A stretch of 64,000 bases of DNA from Luteimonas sp. FCS-9 (lineage in GTDB: Bacteria > Pseudomonadota > Gammaproteobacteria > Xanthomonadales > Xanthomonadaceae): assembly GCF_001014645.1 (NCBI RefSeq), contig NZ_LASZ01000010.1, positions 1 to 64,000 on the forward strand, in the 5' to 3' direction. Positions within the stretch are counted from its first letter, which is position 1, and the number at the start of each line of letters is the position of its first letter. Both the position numbers and the translations under genes were made by a program. Below are positions 1 through 7,977 of this stretch, piece after piece. Below the pieces are notes generated by a model. The model made no database searches and was not told the origin of the DNA. It saw only the letters and a program-made list of their open reading frames with translations.

Positions 1-810
1 CCTGGCGTCGCGTGCGGCACGGCCGCGGGGGCCGTGGAAGTAATCCTGGATCCACGGGTGGTCGACCCGTTCGATCTCCTCGACCGGCGCCACCGCGACC
101 ACCCGCTTGTCGGCCAGCACCGCGATACGGTCACAGATAGCGTACAGAGTGTCGAGGTCGTGTGTGATGAGGAACACGGTCAGTCCGAGCGCCTCCTGCA
201 GCGTGCGGATCAGCCGGTCGAAGGCGGCCGCGCCGATCGGGTCGAGGCCCGCGGTGGGTTCGTCCAGGAACAGCAGCGGCGGGTCGAGCGCCAGCGCGCG
301 GGCCAGGCCGGCGCGCTTGCGCATGCCGCCCGAGAGCTGGGACGGGAGCTTGCCGACCGCATCGGCCGGCAGGCCGGCGAGCTTGACCTTCAGCAGCGCC
401 AGTTCGTAGCGCAGCTTCTCGGACAGGTCCCCGTGGTGTTCCTTCAGCGGCACCTCGACGTTCTCGCCGACGGTCAGCGACGAGAACAGCGCGCCGTCCT
501 GGAACAGCACGCCGGTGTGGCGTTCGATGTGGCTGCGGCTCTCCGGGTCGCGCGACAGCGCATCGGTGCCCAGGACCTCGATGCTGCCGTCCTGCGGTGC
601 GCGCAGGCCCAGGATCGCCCGCATCAGCACCGATTTGCCGGTGCCCGAACCGCCGACCACGCCGAGGATCTCGCCGCGCCGAACGTCCAGGTCCAGCCCT
701 TCGTGCACGACCTGCTCGCCGAATCGGTTGACCAGACCGCGCACGCGGATGGCGACGTCGACGTCGACGTCGGGATTGGGGATTGGGGATTGGGGATTCG
801 GTGCAGGCAA
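1..810 (-). CDS. mlaF: MlaF-type ABC transporter ATP-binding protein (runs off left edge)
   Basis: ATPase of a phospholipid-trafficking (Mla/MCE) ABC transporter acting at the inner membrane with the MlaE permease encoded just upstream. The reading frame shows a Walker A (GGSGTGKS), the ABC signature [15 protein letters not shown], a Walker B with [12 protein letters not shown] and the switch histidine in LITHDLDTL. The C-terminus lies beyond base 1. The start is unclear. The frame has no ATG. A TTG at 810 is used here and would translate the GGGATT repeat; a GTG at 744 would cut into the first strand of the domain. The family identification is firm; the start is not. Confidence 0.85.
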   Translation of the reverse strand, partial: MPAPNPQSPIPNPDVDVDVAIRVRGLVNRFGEQVVHEGLDLDVRRGEILGVVGGSGTGKSVLMRAILGLRAPQDGSIEVLGTDALSRDPESRSHIERHTGVLFQDGALFSSLTVGENVEVPLKEHHGDLSEKLRYELALLKVKLAGLPADAVGKLPSQLSGGMRKRAGLARALALDPPLLFLDEPTAGLDPIGAAAFDRLIRTLQEALGLTVFLITHDLDTLYAICDRIAVLADKRVVAVAPVEEIERVDHPWIQDYFHGPRGRAARDAR

Positions 811-868
811 AGCAGATGTCTCCGGTCGCGTTCGTTGTGCTGTTCCCAATCCCTAATCCCCAATCCCG
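772..868. repeat. Inverted arrays of the GGGATT heptamer-like repeat
   Basis: Four near-copies of GGGGATT stand at about 774-798, and their reverse complement (CCCAATCCCTAATCCCCAATCCC) occupies about 845-867, separated by about 45 bases. The transcript of the mlaE-mlaF strand could fold into a long hairpin between the two genes. Similar G-rich repeats are, to my knowledge, scattered between genes in Xanthomonas-related genomes. The copy number next to the mlaF start may influence where translation begins. Confidence 0.7.
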
Positions 869-871
869 GTT

Positions 872-1981
872 TCACCATCCCATGTGCATGAACCAGATCG
901 CGGCGAACGCATCGAGCACGATGACCAGCGAAATGGCCTGCACGACGCTCGAGGTGGTGCGCTCGCCGACCGACTGCGCGGTGCCCTCGACCTGCAGGCC
1001 TTCCAGGCAGCCGATCAGGCCGATGACCATCGCGAACAGCGGGGCCTTGGACATGCCGACCAGGAAATGCCGCAGTTCCATCTGCTCGTGCATGCGGGCC
1101 AGGTAGGCCTGCGGCGGGATGTCGAGGCTGAAGGCGCCGACCGACAGGCCGCCGACCAGGCCCGAGACCATCGCGATGAAGGTCAGCAGCGGCAGCATCG
1201 CCATCAGCGCGAGCACGCGCGGGATCACCAGCAGGTCGACCGGGTCCAGGCCCAGCGTGCGGATCGCATCGACCTCCTCGCGGCCGACCATCGCGCCGAT
1301 CTGCGCGGTGAACGCGCTCGCGGTGCGGCCGGCCAGCAGGATCGCGGTCAGCAGCACGCCGAACTCGCGCAGGAACGCGATCGACACCAGTTCGACGACG
1401 AAGATCGTCATGCCGAAATCGGCCAGCACCGAGGCGCCCAGGAACGCGATCACGGCGCCGACCATGAACGACAGCAGCGCCACCAGCGGCACCGCGTCCA
1501 GCCCGACCTGCTCCATGTGGTGCACGGTCGAGGTGATCCGCAGCCGGCGCGGGGCGGCCACCAGGCGCACGAGCTTGACCAGCAGCTCGCCCAGGAAGCT
1601 CACCAGCGCCACGACCTCGCGCCAGTTGTCGTGCATCGTGTAGCCGAGCCGCCCGAGCGCGGCCGCGAAGCCGTACTCGCGCTTGCGCGGCGGCCGGTCG
1701 TCGGCCACTTCGTCGATCGCCTCGACCAGCGCGCGATGGTCGTCGCGGAAGCGGAACGCGGCGAAGTCCAGCTTGCGCGCCTGGGCGTAGTGCTGCAGCT
1801 GCAGCACCCCGACCGAGTCCAGCCGGTCCACGCCGGTCGCGTCAATCCCACTCGCGTCGCCCGCCTCGCGCAGCACCCGGTCGATCGCGCCCGCATGGTC
1901 GAGCGTCCAGTGGCCGCGCAGCCGCAGCGTGCCGCCGTCGACGGCGTCGGCGCTGGGCGAGGCGTGGCGGGAGGCGGTCAT
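872..1981 (-). CDS. mlaE: MlaE-family lipid ABC transporter permease with N-terminal STAS domain
   Basis: Membrane permease of a lipid ABC transporter, partner of the downstream ATPase. The 369-residue protein has two parts. Residues about 12-90 form a STAS (MlaB-like) domain that in other bacteria is a separate protein. Residues about 120-369 are the MlaE permease, with the characteristic stretch GREEVDAIRTLGLDP and five or so hydrophobic helices. The ATG at 1981 begins MTASRHAS; longer frames upstream look non-coding. The gene is transcribed towards mlaF. Substrate-binding MCE and MlaC/D genes, if adjacent, would lie left of the window. Confidence 0.9.
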   Translation of the reverse strand: MTASRHASPSADAVDGGTLRLRGHWTLDHAGAIDRVLREAGDASGIDATGVDRLDSVGVLQLQHYAQARKLDFAAFRFRDDHRALVEAIDEVADDRPPRKREYGFAAALGRLGYTMHDNWREVVALVSFLGELLVKLVRLVAAPRRLRITSTVHHMEQVGLDAVPLVALLSFMVGAVIAFLGASVLADFGMTIFVVELVSIAFLREFGVLLTAILLAGRTASAFTAQIGAMVGREEVDAIRTLGLDPVDLLVIPRVLALMAMLPLLTFIAMVSGLVGGLSVGAFSLDIPPQAYLARMHEQMELRHFLVGMSKAPLFAMVIGLIGCLEGLQVEGTAQSVGERTTSSVVQAISLVIVLDAFAAIWFMHMGW

Positions 1982-2088
1982 GCGATGCGGGCGGCCGGCA
2001 GGGCAAACGGGGATGAGGATACCGAAAATGCGTGTGATGCCGCGCATCACGCGTCGCCGGCCCGCCGCGCCCATGCGATGCTGTGCCG

Positions 2089-3345
2089 ATGTCCACGACG
2101 ATCGCCTCGCTGACCTCCGCCAGCTACGCCGCACGCATCGCGTTCGTGGTCGAGCTCGCCGAGCACCTGCACGCCTACGGCACCACCGCCCAGCGCCTGG
2201 AGGGCGCGGTGATCAGGGTGACCCAGCGGCTGGGCATCGACTGCGAGCCGTGGGTCAATCCCACCGGCATGATCCTGTCCTTCAGCGATCCGCTGCGCCC
2301 GCCCGGCGACAGCGACACCACGCGGGTGATCCGCATGCCGCCGGGCGACGTCGATCTGTACAAACTGTGCGAGACCGACCGCATCGCCGAGCAGGTGATG
2401 TCCGGCGGCATGGACCTGGCGGAAGGACACGCCGCGCTGCGCGCGCTCGACGAGCGCCAGCCCGGCCGGCTGGGCAAGGCGCTGCACGTGCTGGGTTTCG
2501 CGCTGGTCGCGACCGGCGTCGGCGGGCTCTGGCGCCTGCCGTGGGCCGACATCGCGACCGCCGGCACGATCGGCCTGCTGATCGGCCTGCTCGATCTTGT
2601 CACCCGCAACGGCACGCGGCTCAAGGAGGCCGGCGAGGCGCTGGCCGGCATGCTCGCCGGCGTCGTGGCGATTCTCGTGTCCGCGTTCGTGGCGCCGCTC
2701 AACCTCAATACCGTCATCATCGCCTCGCTGATCGTGATGCTGCCCGGCATGGCGCTGACCAACGCGATCAACGAGCTGACCAGCCAGCATCTGGTGTCGG
2801 GCACGGCCCGGTTCGCCGGCGCCATCACCACGGTGCTCAAGCTGACGATCGGCACGATCATCGCGCTGGCGCTGGCGAAGATGCTCGGCGTCTCACCGAA
2901 CGTGCGCGCGCTGCGCCCGCAGCCCGACTGGGTGGAGTGGGGCGCCCTCGCGGTCGCGGCGGGCGCGTTCGCGATCCTGTTCCGCGCCGGGCGGCGCGAC
3001 GTGCTGCTGGTGATGGCGGCCGCCGCGTCGGGCTACCTGATCTCGCGCTGGGTCGGCGCCGCGCCCGGGCCCAACATCGGCCTGTTCGTCGCCGCGCTGG
3101 CGGTGACCGCCGCCGGCAACGGCTATGCGCGTTGGGCCGACCGGCCGGGCGCGGTGATCCGCGTGCCGGGAATCATCATGCTGGTGCCGGGCAGCAACAG
3201 CCTGCGCGGCCTGATGAACCTGGTGCAGCAGCAGAACGTCGCCGCCGGCCAGGAGGCCGCGCTGCTGGTGATGAACATCGTCATGGCGCTGATTGCCGGC
3301 CTGATCTTCGGCAACGTGCTGCTGCCGGCGCGCAAGAACCTCTGA
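2089..3345 (+). CDS. ThrE-type threonine/serine exporter, fused form
   Basis: Inner-membrane amino acid exporter of the ThrE family. The 418-residue protein joins the two halves that enterobacteria encode separately (YjjP and YjjB). The N-terminal half, residues about 1-250, has the cytoplasmic region and five helices. The C-terminal half, about 265-410, ends with VIRVPGIIMLVPGSNSL, the typical DUF3815 signature. ATG at 2089 (MSTTIASL) is chosen; a GTG two codons earlier is possible. It is divergent from mlaE. Transport of threonine/serine is inferred from the family, and the true substrate is unknown. Confidence 0.85.
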   Translation: MSTTIASLTSASYAARIAFVVELAEHLHAYGTTAQRLEGAVIRVTQRLGIDCEPWVNPTGMILSFSDPLRPPGDSDTTRVIRMPPGDVDLYKLCETDRIAEQVMSGGMDLAEGHAALRALDERQPGRLGKALHVLGFALVATGVGGLWRLPWADIATAGTIGLLIGLLDLVTRNGTRLKEAGEALAGMLAGVVAILVSAFVAPLNLNTVIIASLIVMLPGMALTNAINELTSQHLVSGTARFAGAITTVLKLTIGTIIALALAKMLGVSPNVRALRPQPDWVEWGALAVAAGAFAILFRAGRRDVLLVMAAAASGYLISRWVGAAPGPNIGLFVAALAVTAAGNGYARWADRPGAVIRVPGIIMLVPGSNSLRGLMNLVQQQNVAAGQEAALLVMNIVMALIAGLIFGNVLLPARKNL

Positions 3346-3554
3346 CGGGTCGCGTCCGGCGCGCGGATTCGCGCGATTTCAGCGCATCTCAGCGGGCAGC
3401 TTGCGTCCACTGCCGCGCATCCATGCGAACGCCACGCGTGCTTCGCGTGGCCGGACCGCGAAGCGGCCTTGACCGAGGGGGGAGCGGCCTCCGGCGGGCA
3501 GGCTGCTGCCTATCCGAAGGAAACTGCCATTCCCGCGCCCGGGAGAAGAACCAG

Positions 3555-3580
3555 AAAAAAGGCGCCGACGGCGCCTTTTT
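3555..3580. terminator. Bidirectional intrinsic terminator
   Basis: GGCGCC, a 3-base loop GAC and GGCGCC form a stem at 3561-3575. It is flanked by six A on the left (3555-3560) and five T on the right (3576-3580), so it can end transcripts from both the exporter gene and the converging H-NS-like gene. Confidence 0.85.
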
Positions 3581-3598
3581 CGTTCTGCAAGCGCCCGA

Positions 3599-3967
3599 TT
3601 ACTTGATCAGGAACTCTTCGAGCTTCTTGCCCTTCTTGATCTGGCCGGCCAGCCACAGCGGCTGCTTGCCGCGCCCGGTCCAGGTCTCGGCCTTGTTGGC
3701 CGGGTTGCGGTACTTCGGCGGCACCTTGCCCAGCTTGCGGCCCTTGGCCGGGCCGGTGCGACCGGCGCGCTTGGCGGCCGGCGCGGCAGCGCCGCCGGCA
3801 CCGAACAGTTCGGCGACGCTGTATCCCTCGGCCGCGGCCAGGTCGGTGAGCTTCTTGCGGACCGAGGCCAGCGGCTTGCGCTTCTTGAGCGTGGTCTTGC
3901 GCTCCTTGGCCTGGGCAATCAGGGCATCGAGCTGTTGCGGGGAAAAAGCATTGAGGTCAAACGCCAT
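3599..3967 (-). CDS. H-NS family nucleoid protein (XrvA-like)
   Basis: Small DNA-binding protein, 122 residues, of the H-NS histone-like family as found in Xanthomonas (XrvA). The N-terminus (about 1-55) is helical and suited to oligomerisation. The middle is Ala/Gly/Lys rich. The C-terminus has the minor-groove binding motif TWTGRGKQPLW near residues 95-105. It probably acts as a global silencer of AT-rich genes. ATG at 3967 with GGAG upstream is chosen over an ATG at 4024. The gene has its own upstream region with a 14-base palindrome, so autoregulation is possible but not shown. Confidence 0.9.
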   Translation of the reverse strand: MAFDLNAFSPQQLDALIAQAKERKTTLKKRKPLASVRKKLTDLAAAEGYSVAELFGAGGAAAPAAKRAGRTGPAKGRKLGKVPPKYRNPANKAETWTGRGKQPLWLAGQIKKGKKLEEFLIK

Positions 3968-4022
3968 TCGTATCGGCTCCGGCTGGTTAATGGGGATACC
4001 AGTCCATTGGCACTGGCGCATC

Positions 4023-4036
4023 ATAATCCGGATTAT
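4023..4036. promoter_or_regulatory. Perfect 14-base palindrome upstream of the H-NS-like gene
   Basis: ATAATCCGGATTAT is a perfect palindrome 56 bases upstream of the H-NS-like start codon, in AT-rich DNA unusual for this genome. On the minus strand a TATGAT hexamer overlaps its edge. It could be an operator or just a promoter element; no regulator is identified. Confidence 0.45.
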
Positions 4037-4044
4037 CCGGCGAA

Positions 4045-4078
4045 TACAAACCGCCGCCCCGGGGAATCGGGGCGGCGG
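4045..4078 (-). terminator. Terminator of proS
   Basis: A perfect 11-base stem (4051-4061 with 4068-4078) and 6-base loop are followed on the minus strand by TTTGTA. It lies directly after the proS stop codon and before the H-NS-like promoter region. Confidence 0.7.
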
Positions 4079-4134
4079 CGTCGCGCGCAGGTGAAGCCCG
4101 GGAGATTATCCGGCACCGCGCCGGAAACAGAATC

Positions 4135-5829
4135 TCAGCCCCGCAGCCGCGAAAACAGCGACTCGCGGTCGAGATTCTCGGCGTCCGCTGCCGCGCGCGC
4201 GCGATATTCGTACGTGCCCGACGACAGGCCGCGACCCGAGACGACGACCCGGTGCGGCACGCCGATCAACTCGATGTCGGCGAACATTGCACCGGGGCGC
4301 AGGCCGCGGTCGTCGAGCACGGCGTCGATGCCGGCGGCCTGCAGTTCGCGATACAGCGACTCGGCGGCCTCGGCGACGTGGGGCTCGTTCTTGGGGTTGA
4401 TCACGCAGACCGCGACCTGCCACGGCGCCATCGCCGCGGGCCAGACGATGCCGTTGTCGTCGTGGTTCTGCTCGATCGCCGCGGCGACGATGCGCGACAC
4501 GCCGATGCCGTAGCAGCCCATGCACGGCACGACGGCCTTGCCGGCGGCGTCGAGGACCTTGAAGTCCATCGCCTCGGCGTACTTGCGGCCGAGCTGGAAG
4601 ACGTGGCCGACCTCGATGCCGCGCACCATGCGCAGCTCGCCGCCGTCCTCGGCGCGGTCGCCGTCGACCACGTCGCGGATGTCGGCGACGACGTCCGGCT
4701 CGGGCAGGTCGCGTCCCCAGTTGACGCCGGCCAGGTGCCAGCCGGCCTCGTTCGCGCCGAACACGATGTCGGCCATCGCCGCGACCTCACGGTCGGCGAC
4801 GATCCGGATCGCGCGCCGCGGCGCGACGGGGCCCAGGAACCCCGGCTCGCTGCCCAGGTGCTCGGCGATCTCCGCCTCGCTCGCGAGCCGGTAGTCGGCC
4901 AGTCCCTCGACCTTGGCGAGCTTGATCTCGTTGACCGCATGGTCGCCGCGCACCAGCGCGAGCACGAACTGGTCGCCGGCCATCAGTGCGACCGACTTGG
5001 CGGTGCGCGCGAGCGCGATGCCGAGCAGCGCGGCGACGTCCTCGCAGGTCTTCTGGGTCGGCGTCTCGACGCGGCGCAGCGTCTCGGCGGGCGCGGGGCG
5101 CGCGCCGGGCGCCGCGGCGCGCGCGGCCTCGACGTTGGCGGCGTAGTCGGAAGCGGTCGAGAACGCGATCGCGTCCTCGCCCGAGTCGGCCAGCACGTGG
5201 AATTCCTGCGACGCGTCGCCGCCGATCGCGCCCGAGTCGGCCTGCACCGCGCGGAACTCCAGGCCCAGCCGGGTGAAGATCCGGGTATAGGCCGCGTGCA
5301 TCGTCTGGTAGGACGCGGCCATGCCGGCCTCGTCGATGTCGAACGAATAGGCGTCCTTCATCAGGAACTCGCGCGAGCGCATCACGCCGAAGCGCGGCCG
5401 GATCTCGTCGCGGAACTTGGTCTGGATCTGGTAGAAATTCACCGGCAGCTGCTTGTAGCTCGCCAGCTCGCCACGCGCGAAATCGGTGACCACCTCCTCG
5501 GCGGTGGGCGCGTAGCAGAACTCCTGCGCCTTGCGGTCCTTGACCTTCAACAGCTGCGGGCCGAACTTCTTCCAGCGGTCGCTCTCCTCCCAGAGCTCGC
5601 GCGGCTGGATGGTCGGCATCAGCAGTTCGATCGCGCCGGCGGCGTCCATTTCCTCGCGCACGATGCCCTCGACCTTGCGCAGCACGCGCAGGCCCAGCGG
5701 CGACCAGGTGTAGATGCCAGCGCCCAGCTTGCGCAGCATGCCCGCCTTGAGCATCAGCTTGTGGCTGACGAGTTCGGCGTCGGCGGGGGTTTCCTTTTCG
5801 GTGCGGAGGTGGAACTGCGACAGGCGCAT
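4135..5829 (-). CDS. proS: Prolyl-tRNA synthetase, bacterial type
   Basis: Charges tRNA-Pro with proline in the cytoplasm. The 564-residue length fits the bacterial ProS class with an internal editing domain. The start [19 protein letters not shown] matches the family's conserved N-terminus, so ATG at 5829 is chosen over ATGs at 5838 and 5862. Class II motif 2 is seen in [16 protein letters not shown] and motif 3 in GCYGIGVSR. The insertion (editing) domain spans about residues 220-400, with GDASQEFHV just before it. A strong hairpin terminator follows. Conventional and intact. Confidence 0.97.
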   Translation of the reverse strand: MRLSQFHLRTEKETPADAELVSHKLMLKAGMLRKLGAGIYTWSPLGLRVLRKVEGIVREEMDAAGAIELLMPTIQPRELWEESDRWKKFGPQLLKVKDRKAQEFCYAPTAEEVVTDFARGELASYKQLPVNFYQIQTKFRDEIRPRFGVMRSREFLMKDAYSFDIDEAGMAASYQTMHAAYTRIFTRLGLEFRAVQADSGAIGGDASQEFHVLADSGEDAIAFSTASDYAANVEAARAAAPGARPAPAETLRRVETPTQKTCEDVAALLGIALARTAKSVALMAGDQFVLALVRGDHAVNEIKLAKVEGLADYRLASEAEIAEHLGSEPGFLGPVAPRRAIRIVADREVAAMADIVFGANEAGWHLAGVNWGRDLPEPDVVADIRDVVDGDRAEDGGELRMVRGIEVGHVFQLGRKYAEAMDFKVLDAAGKAVVPCMGCYGIGVSRIVAAAIEQNHDDNGIVWPAAMAPWQVAVCVINPKNEPHVAEAAESLYRELQAAGIDAVLDDRGLRPGAMFADIELIGVPHRVVVSGRGLSSGTYEYRARAAADAENLDRESLFSRLRG

Positions 5830-5896
5830 CGGCGGCATCTGGCTCGGGATCGGACCCGACATTGTGCCATCCGGCCGCCCGCGCCGGGCCCGCGGC

Positions 5897-6307
5897 TCAG
5901 CCGCAGTAGGCGCGGACCGCGGCGCGGGCCAGTTGCAACTGGTCGACGCGTTCGGACGGGGCGAGTTCGCGCAGTTGGCCGTCGGCACCGGCCTGCCGGA
6001 CCGGGCCGTCGGTCTCGAGCACGGCGATGTTGTCGCGCGCGCGCTGGCACTGCGCCTGCGGGCTGCCGTCGTCGGGCGTGGCGGGCACCGGTGCGACGAC
6101 GGTTCGCGTGTCCGGCGCACCCGTCGTGGCGGGCGCATCGCCGGACTGGCGGATGCTGCGCAGTTGGTAGCGCACGCCGGCCGGCGGTGGCGTCTGGGAG
6201 TAATGGCTGACGCCGGCCGCGTCCTTCCAGGTGTAGACGTCGCTGGCGAGGCCGGGGCCGGTCGAGGCCAGCAGCGCGAGGCAGGACAGGGCGAGAGCGC
6301 GGCGCAT
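5897..6307 (-). CDS. DUF4124 periplasmic protein
   Basis: 136-residue exported protein of unknown role. Residues 1-21 are a signal peptide ending in GLAS. Residues 22-50 hold the DUF4124 signature ([18 protein letters not shown]). The rest is Pro/Ala/Arg rich with a C-terminal helix containing two cysteines. It is transcribed on the same strand as proS, 68 bases upstream of it, and divergent from pssA. Families of this type are common in this lineage, but no function can be given. Confidence 0.8.
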   Translation of the reverse strand: MRRALALSCLALLASTGPGLASDVYTWKDAAGVSHYSQTPPPAGVRYQLRSIRQSGDAPATTGAPDTRTVVAPVPATPDDGSPQAQCQRARDNIAVLETDGPVRQAGADGQLRELAPSERVDQLQLARAAVRAYCG

Positions 6308-6406
6308 GGCGGACTCCGGAGCGGACGAGCGCGATTCCAGCATCCCCCCGCCGCGGGCGCAACCGCGCGGTGCCGGACGCGCCCGCGCAGGCGCTACACT
6401 CGCCGG

Positions 6407-7177
6407 ATGAGCGAGACCGACCCCACGCCCCGTCGCGGCCGCGGCATCTACCTGCTGCCGAACCTGTTCACCACCGGCGGGCTGTTCGCCGGGTTCTTCG
6501 CCATCATCGCCGCGTCCCAGGGGCGGTTCACCGCGGCGTGCCTGGCGATCTTCGTCGCGGCCATCCTCGACGGCATCGACGGGCGCGTCGCGCGGCTCAC
6601 CAACACCCAGAGCGAGTTCGGCGTGCAGTACGACTCGCTCGCCGACCTCATCAGTTTCGGCATGGCGCCGGCGATGGTGATGTACCACTGGGCGCTGCTG
6701 TCGCTTCGGCTCGACGGCCCCACGCTGGGCAAGATCGGCTGGCTGGGCGCGTTCCTCTACGCCGCCTGCGCGGCGCTGCGCCTGGCGCGCTTCAACAGCC
6801 AGGTCGCGACCGTGGACAAGCGCTATTTCGTCGGGCTTGCGAGCCCGGCCGCGGCCGGGCTGATGGCCAGCTTCGTGTGGACGTGCCACGAGCTGGAATT
6901 CAGCGGAGACGACCTGCGCTTCGTCGCGCTCGGCGTCACTGTCGTCGCGGCGCTGCTGATGGTCAGCCGGATCCGCTACACCAGCTTCAAGGGCAGCGGC
7001 AGCGGGCCGCGCTCGGATCGCGTGCCGTTCGTCGCGCTAGTGGTCGCGGTGGGCATCCTGATCGCGTTGTGGGTGGATCCGCCCAAGACGCTGCTGGCGG
7101 CCTCGCTGCTGTACGCGCTGTCGGGGCCGCTGCTGTGGTGCCTGCGGCGACGCGGCCCCGCGGGAGCGACGCCGTGA
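6407..7177 (+). CDS. pssA: CDP-diacylglycerol-serine O-phosphatidyltransferase
   Basis: Makes phosphatidylserine from CDP-diacylglycerol and serine at the inner membrane, the precursor of phosphatidylethanolamine. The 256-residue protein is the multi-helix membrane type. Its CDP-alcohol phosphotransferase motif is complete: DGRVAR, then eight residues, G, VQY, D, SLA, D (about residues 60-82), with the catalytic aspartates present. ATG at 6407 begins MSETDPTP. It is the first gene of a three-gene unit; its TGA overlaps the next start by four bases (GTGA). Confidence 0.95.
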   Translation: MSETDPTPRRGRGIYLLPNLFTTGGLFAGFFAIIAASQGRFTAACLAIFVAAILDGIDGRVARLTNTQSEFGVQYDSLADLISFGMAPAMVMYHWALLSLRLDGPTLGKIGWLGAFLYAACAALRLARFNSQVATVDKRYFVGLASPAAAGLMASFVWTCHELEFSGDDLRFVALGVTVVAALLMVSRIRYTSFKGSGSGPRSDRVPFVALVVAVGILIALWVDPPKTLLAASLLYALSGPLLWCLRRRGPAGATP

Positions 7178-7428
7178 GCTGGGATGCGCTGCAGTGCGCC
7201 GCGCTCGATGCGCTGGGGCACGTGCGCTACCGCGCGCAGTTGCCGGGGCAGACGCTGCCCGACGACGCGCTGCTCGATGCGCTGCTGCGTGCCGCCGGCC
7301 GCAGCCGCGATGCCGAGGACGCGTTCGCGATCTACCGCAGCCTGGGCGCGCTGCACGCGTTGCGCGACGCCGGCGCCAAGCGCGCGCTGTGGCCGACGCT
7401 GCGGCGGTTGCGCGCCCGCGCCCGCTGA
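7174..7428 (+). CDS. Small conserved-looking protein between pssA and rimI
   Basis: 84-residue hypothetical protein with a GTG start that overlaps the pssA stop (GTGA), implying translational coupling. It is predicted to be all helical, starting MSWDALQCAALDALGHVRY and ending in an Arg-rich tail. It ends two bases before the rimI start codon. I do not recognise a domain. The overlap, same-strand context and codon bias (GC-rich third positions) support it as a real gene. Confidence 0.7.
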   Translation: MSWDALQCAALDALGHVRYRAQLPGQTLPDDALLDALLRAAGRSRDAEDAFAIYRSLGALHALRDAGAKRALWPTLRRLRARAR

Positions 7429-7430
7429 GC

Positions 7431-7919
7431 ATGGACGGGCGGATCGACGCGCCCCCGTCGCCTGCGCCGTCCGTCGCGCTGCGGCCGATGCGCGAGGAGG
7501 ATCTCGACACGGTGATGGCGATCGAGCTGCGCGCCTATCCATTCCCGTGGACCCGCGGCATCTTCGACGACTGCCTGCGCGCCGGCTATCCCACCTGGGT
7601 GCTGCACGAAGCCGGCACGATCCTGGGCTACGGAGTGCTGAGCATCGCCGCGGGCGAGGCGCACGTGCTCAACGTCTGCGTCGATCCCCACGCGCAGGGA
7701 CGCGGCCTGGGCCGGCGCATGTTCCGCGCGCTGGTGGATACCGCGCGCAGGCAGGGCGCCCAGCGGGTGTTCCTGGAAGTGCGGCCGTCCAATCCGCACG
7801 CGATCGCGCTGTACCACGACGAGGGCTTCAACGAGATCGGTCGCCGTCCGCGTTACTACCCCGCGCACCAGGGGCGCGAGGACGCGATCGTGATGGCGCG
7901 CGAACTGCTCGATCCGTGA
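7431..7919 (+). CDS. rimI: Ribosomal protein S18-alanine N-acetyltransferase
   Basis: GNAT-fold enzyme that acetylates the N-terminal alanine of ribosomal protein S18. The 162-residue protein has the acetyl-CoA binding loop QGRGLGRRMF, the preceding strand VLNVCVDP, and the family C-terminal motif NPHAIALYHDEGF followed by RRPRYYP. ATG at 7431 lies immediately after the small upstream gene. Length and motifs are typical of RimI. It ends the pssA unit and is followed by a GC-rich hairpin before the converging priA. Confidence 0.9.
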   Translation: MDGRIDAPPSPAPSVALRPMREEDLDTVMAIELRAYPFPWTRGIFDDCLRAGYPTWVLHEAGTILGYGVLSIAAGEAHVLNVCVDPHAQGRGLGRRMFRALVDTARRQGAQRVFLEVRPSNPHAIALYHDEGFNEIGRRPRYYPAHQGREDAIVMARELLDP

Positions 7920-7924
7920 CGCGT

Positions 7925-7947
7925 CCGGGGCGGCGTGTCCGCCCCGG
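7925..7947 (+). terminator. Hairpin between rimI and priA
   Basis: A perfect 9-base stem (CCGGGGCGG at 7925-7933 with CCGCCCCGG at 7939-7947) and a 5-base loop sit between the converging genes. Only TT follows, so it is a weak intrinsic terminator at best. Confidence 0.55.
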
Positions 7948-7977
7948 TTCCGACCGCCGATGCCGCGGCGCCCGGCG

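Noticed and set aside
624..878. ATG-started 84-codon frame over the GGGATT repeat and the mlaF start
   Set aside because: It is out of frame with the conserved ATPase sequence and translates the repeat; it was considered as a possible frameshifted mlaF start but has no support.
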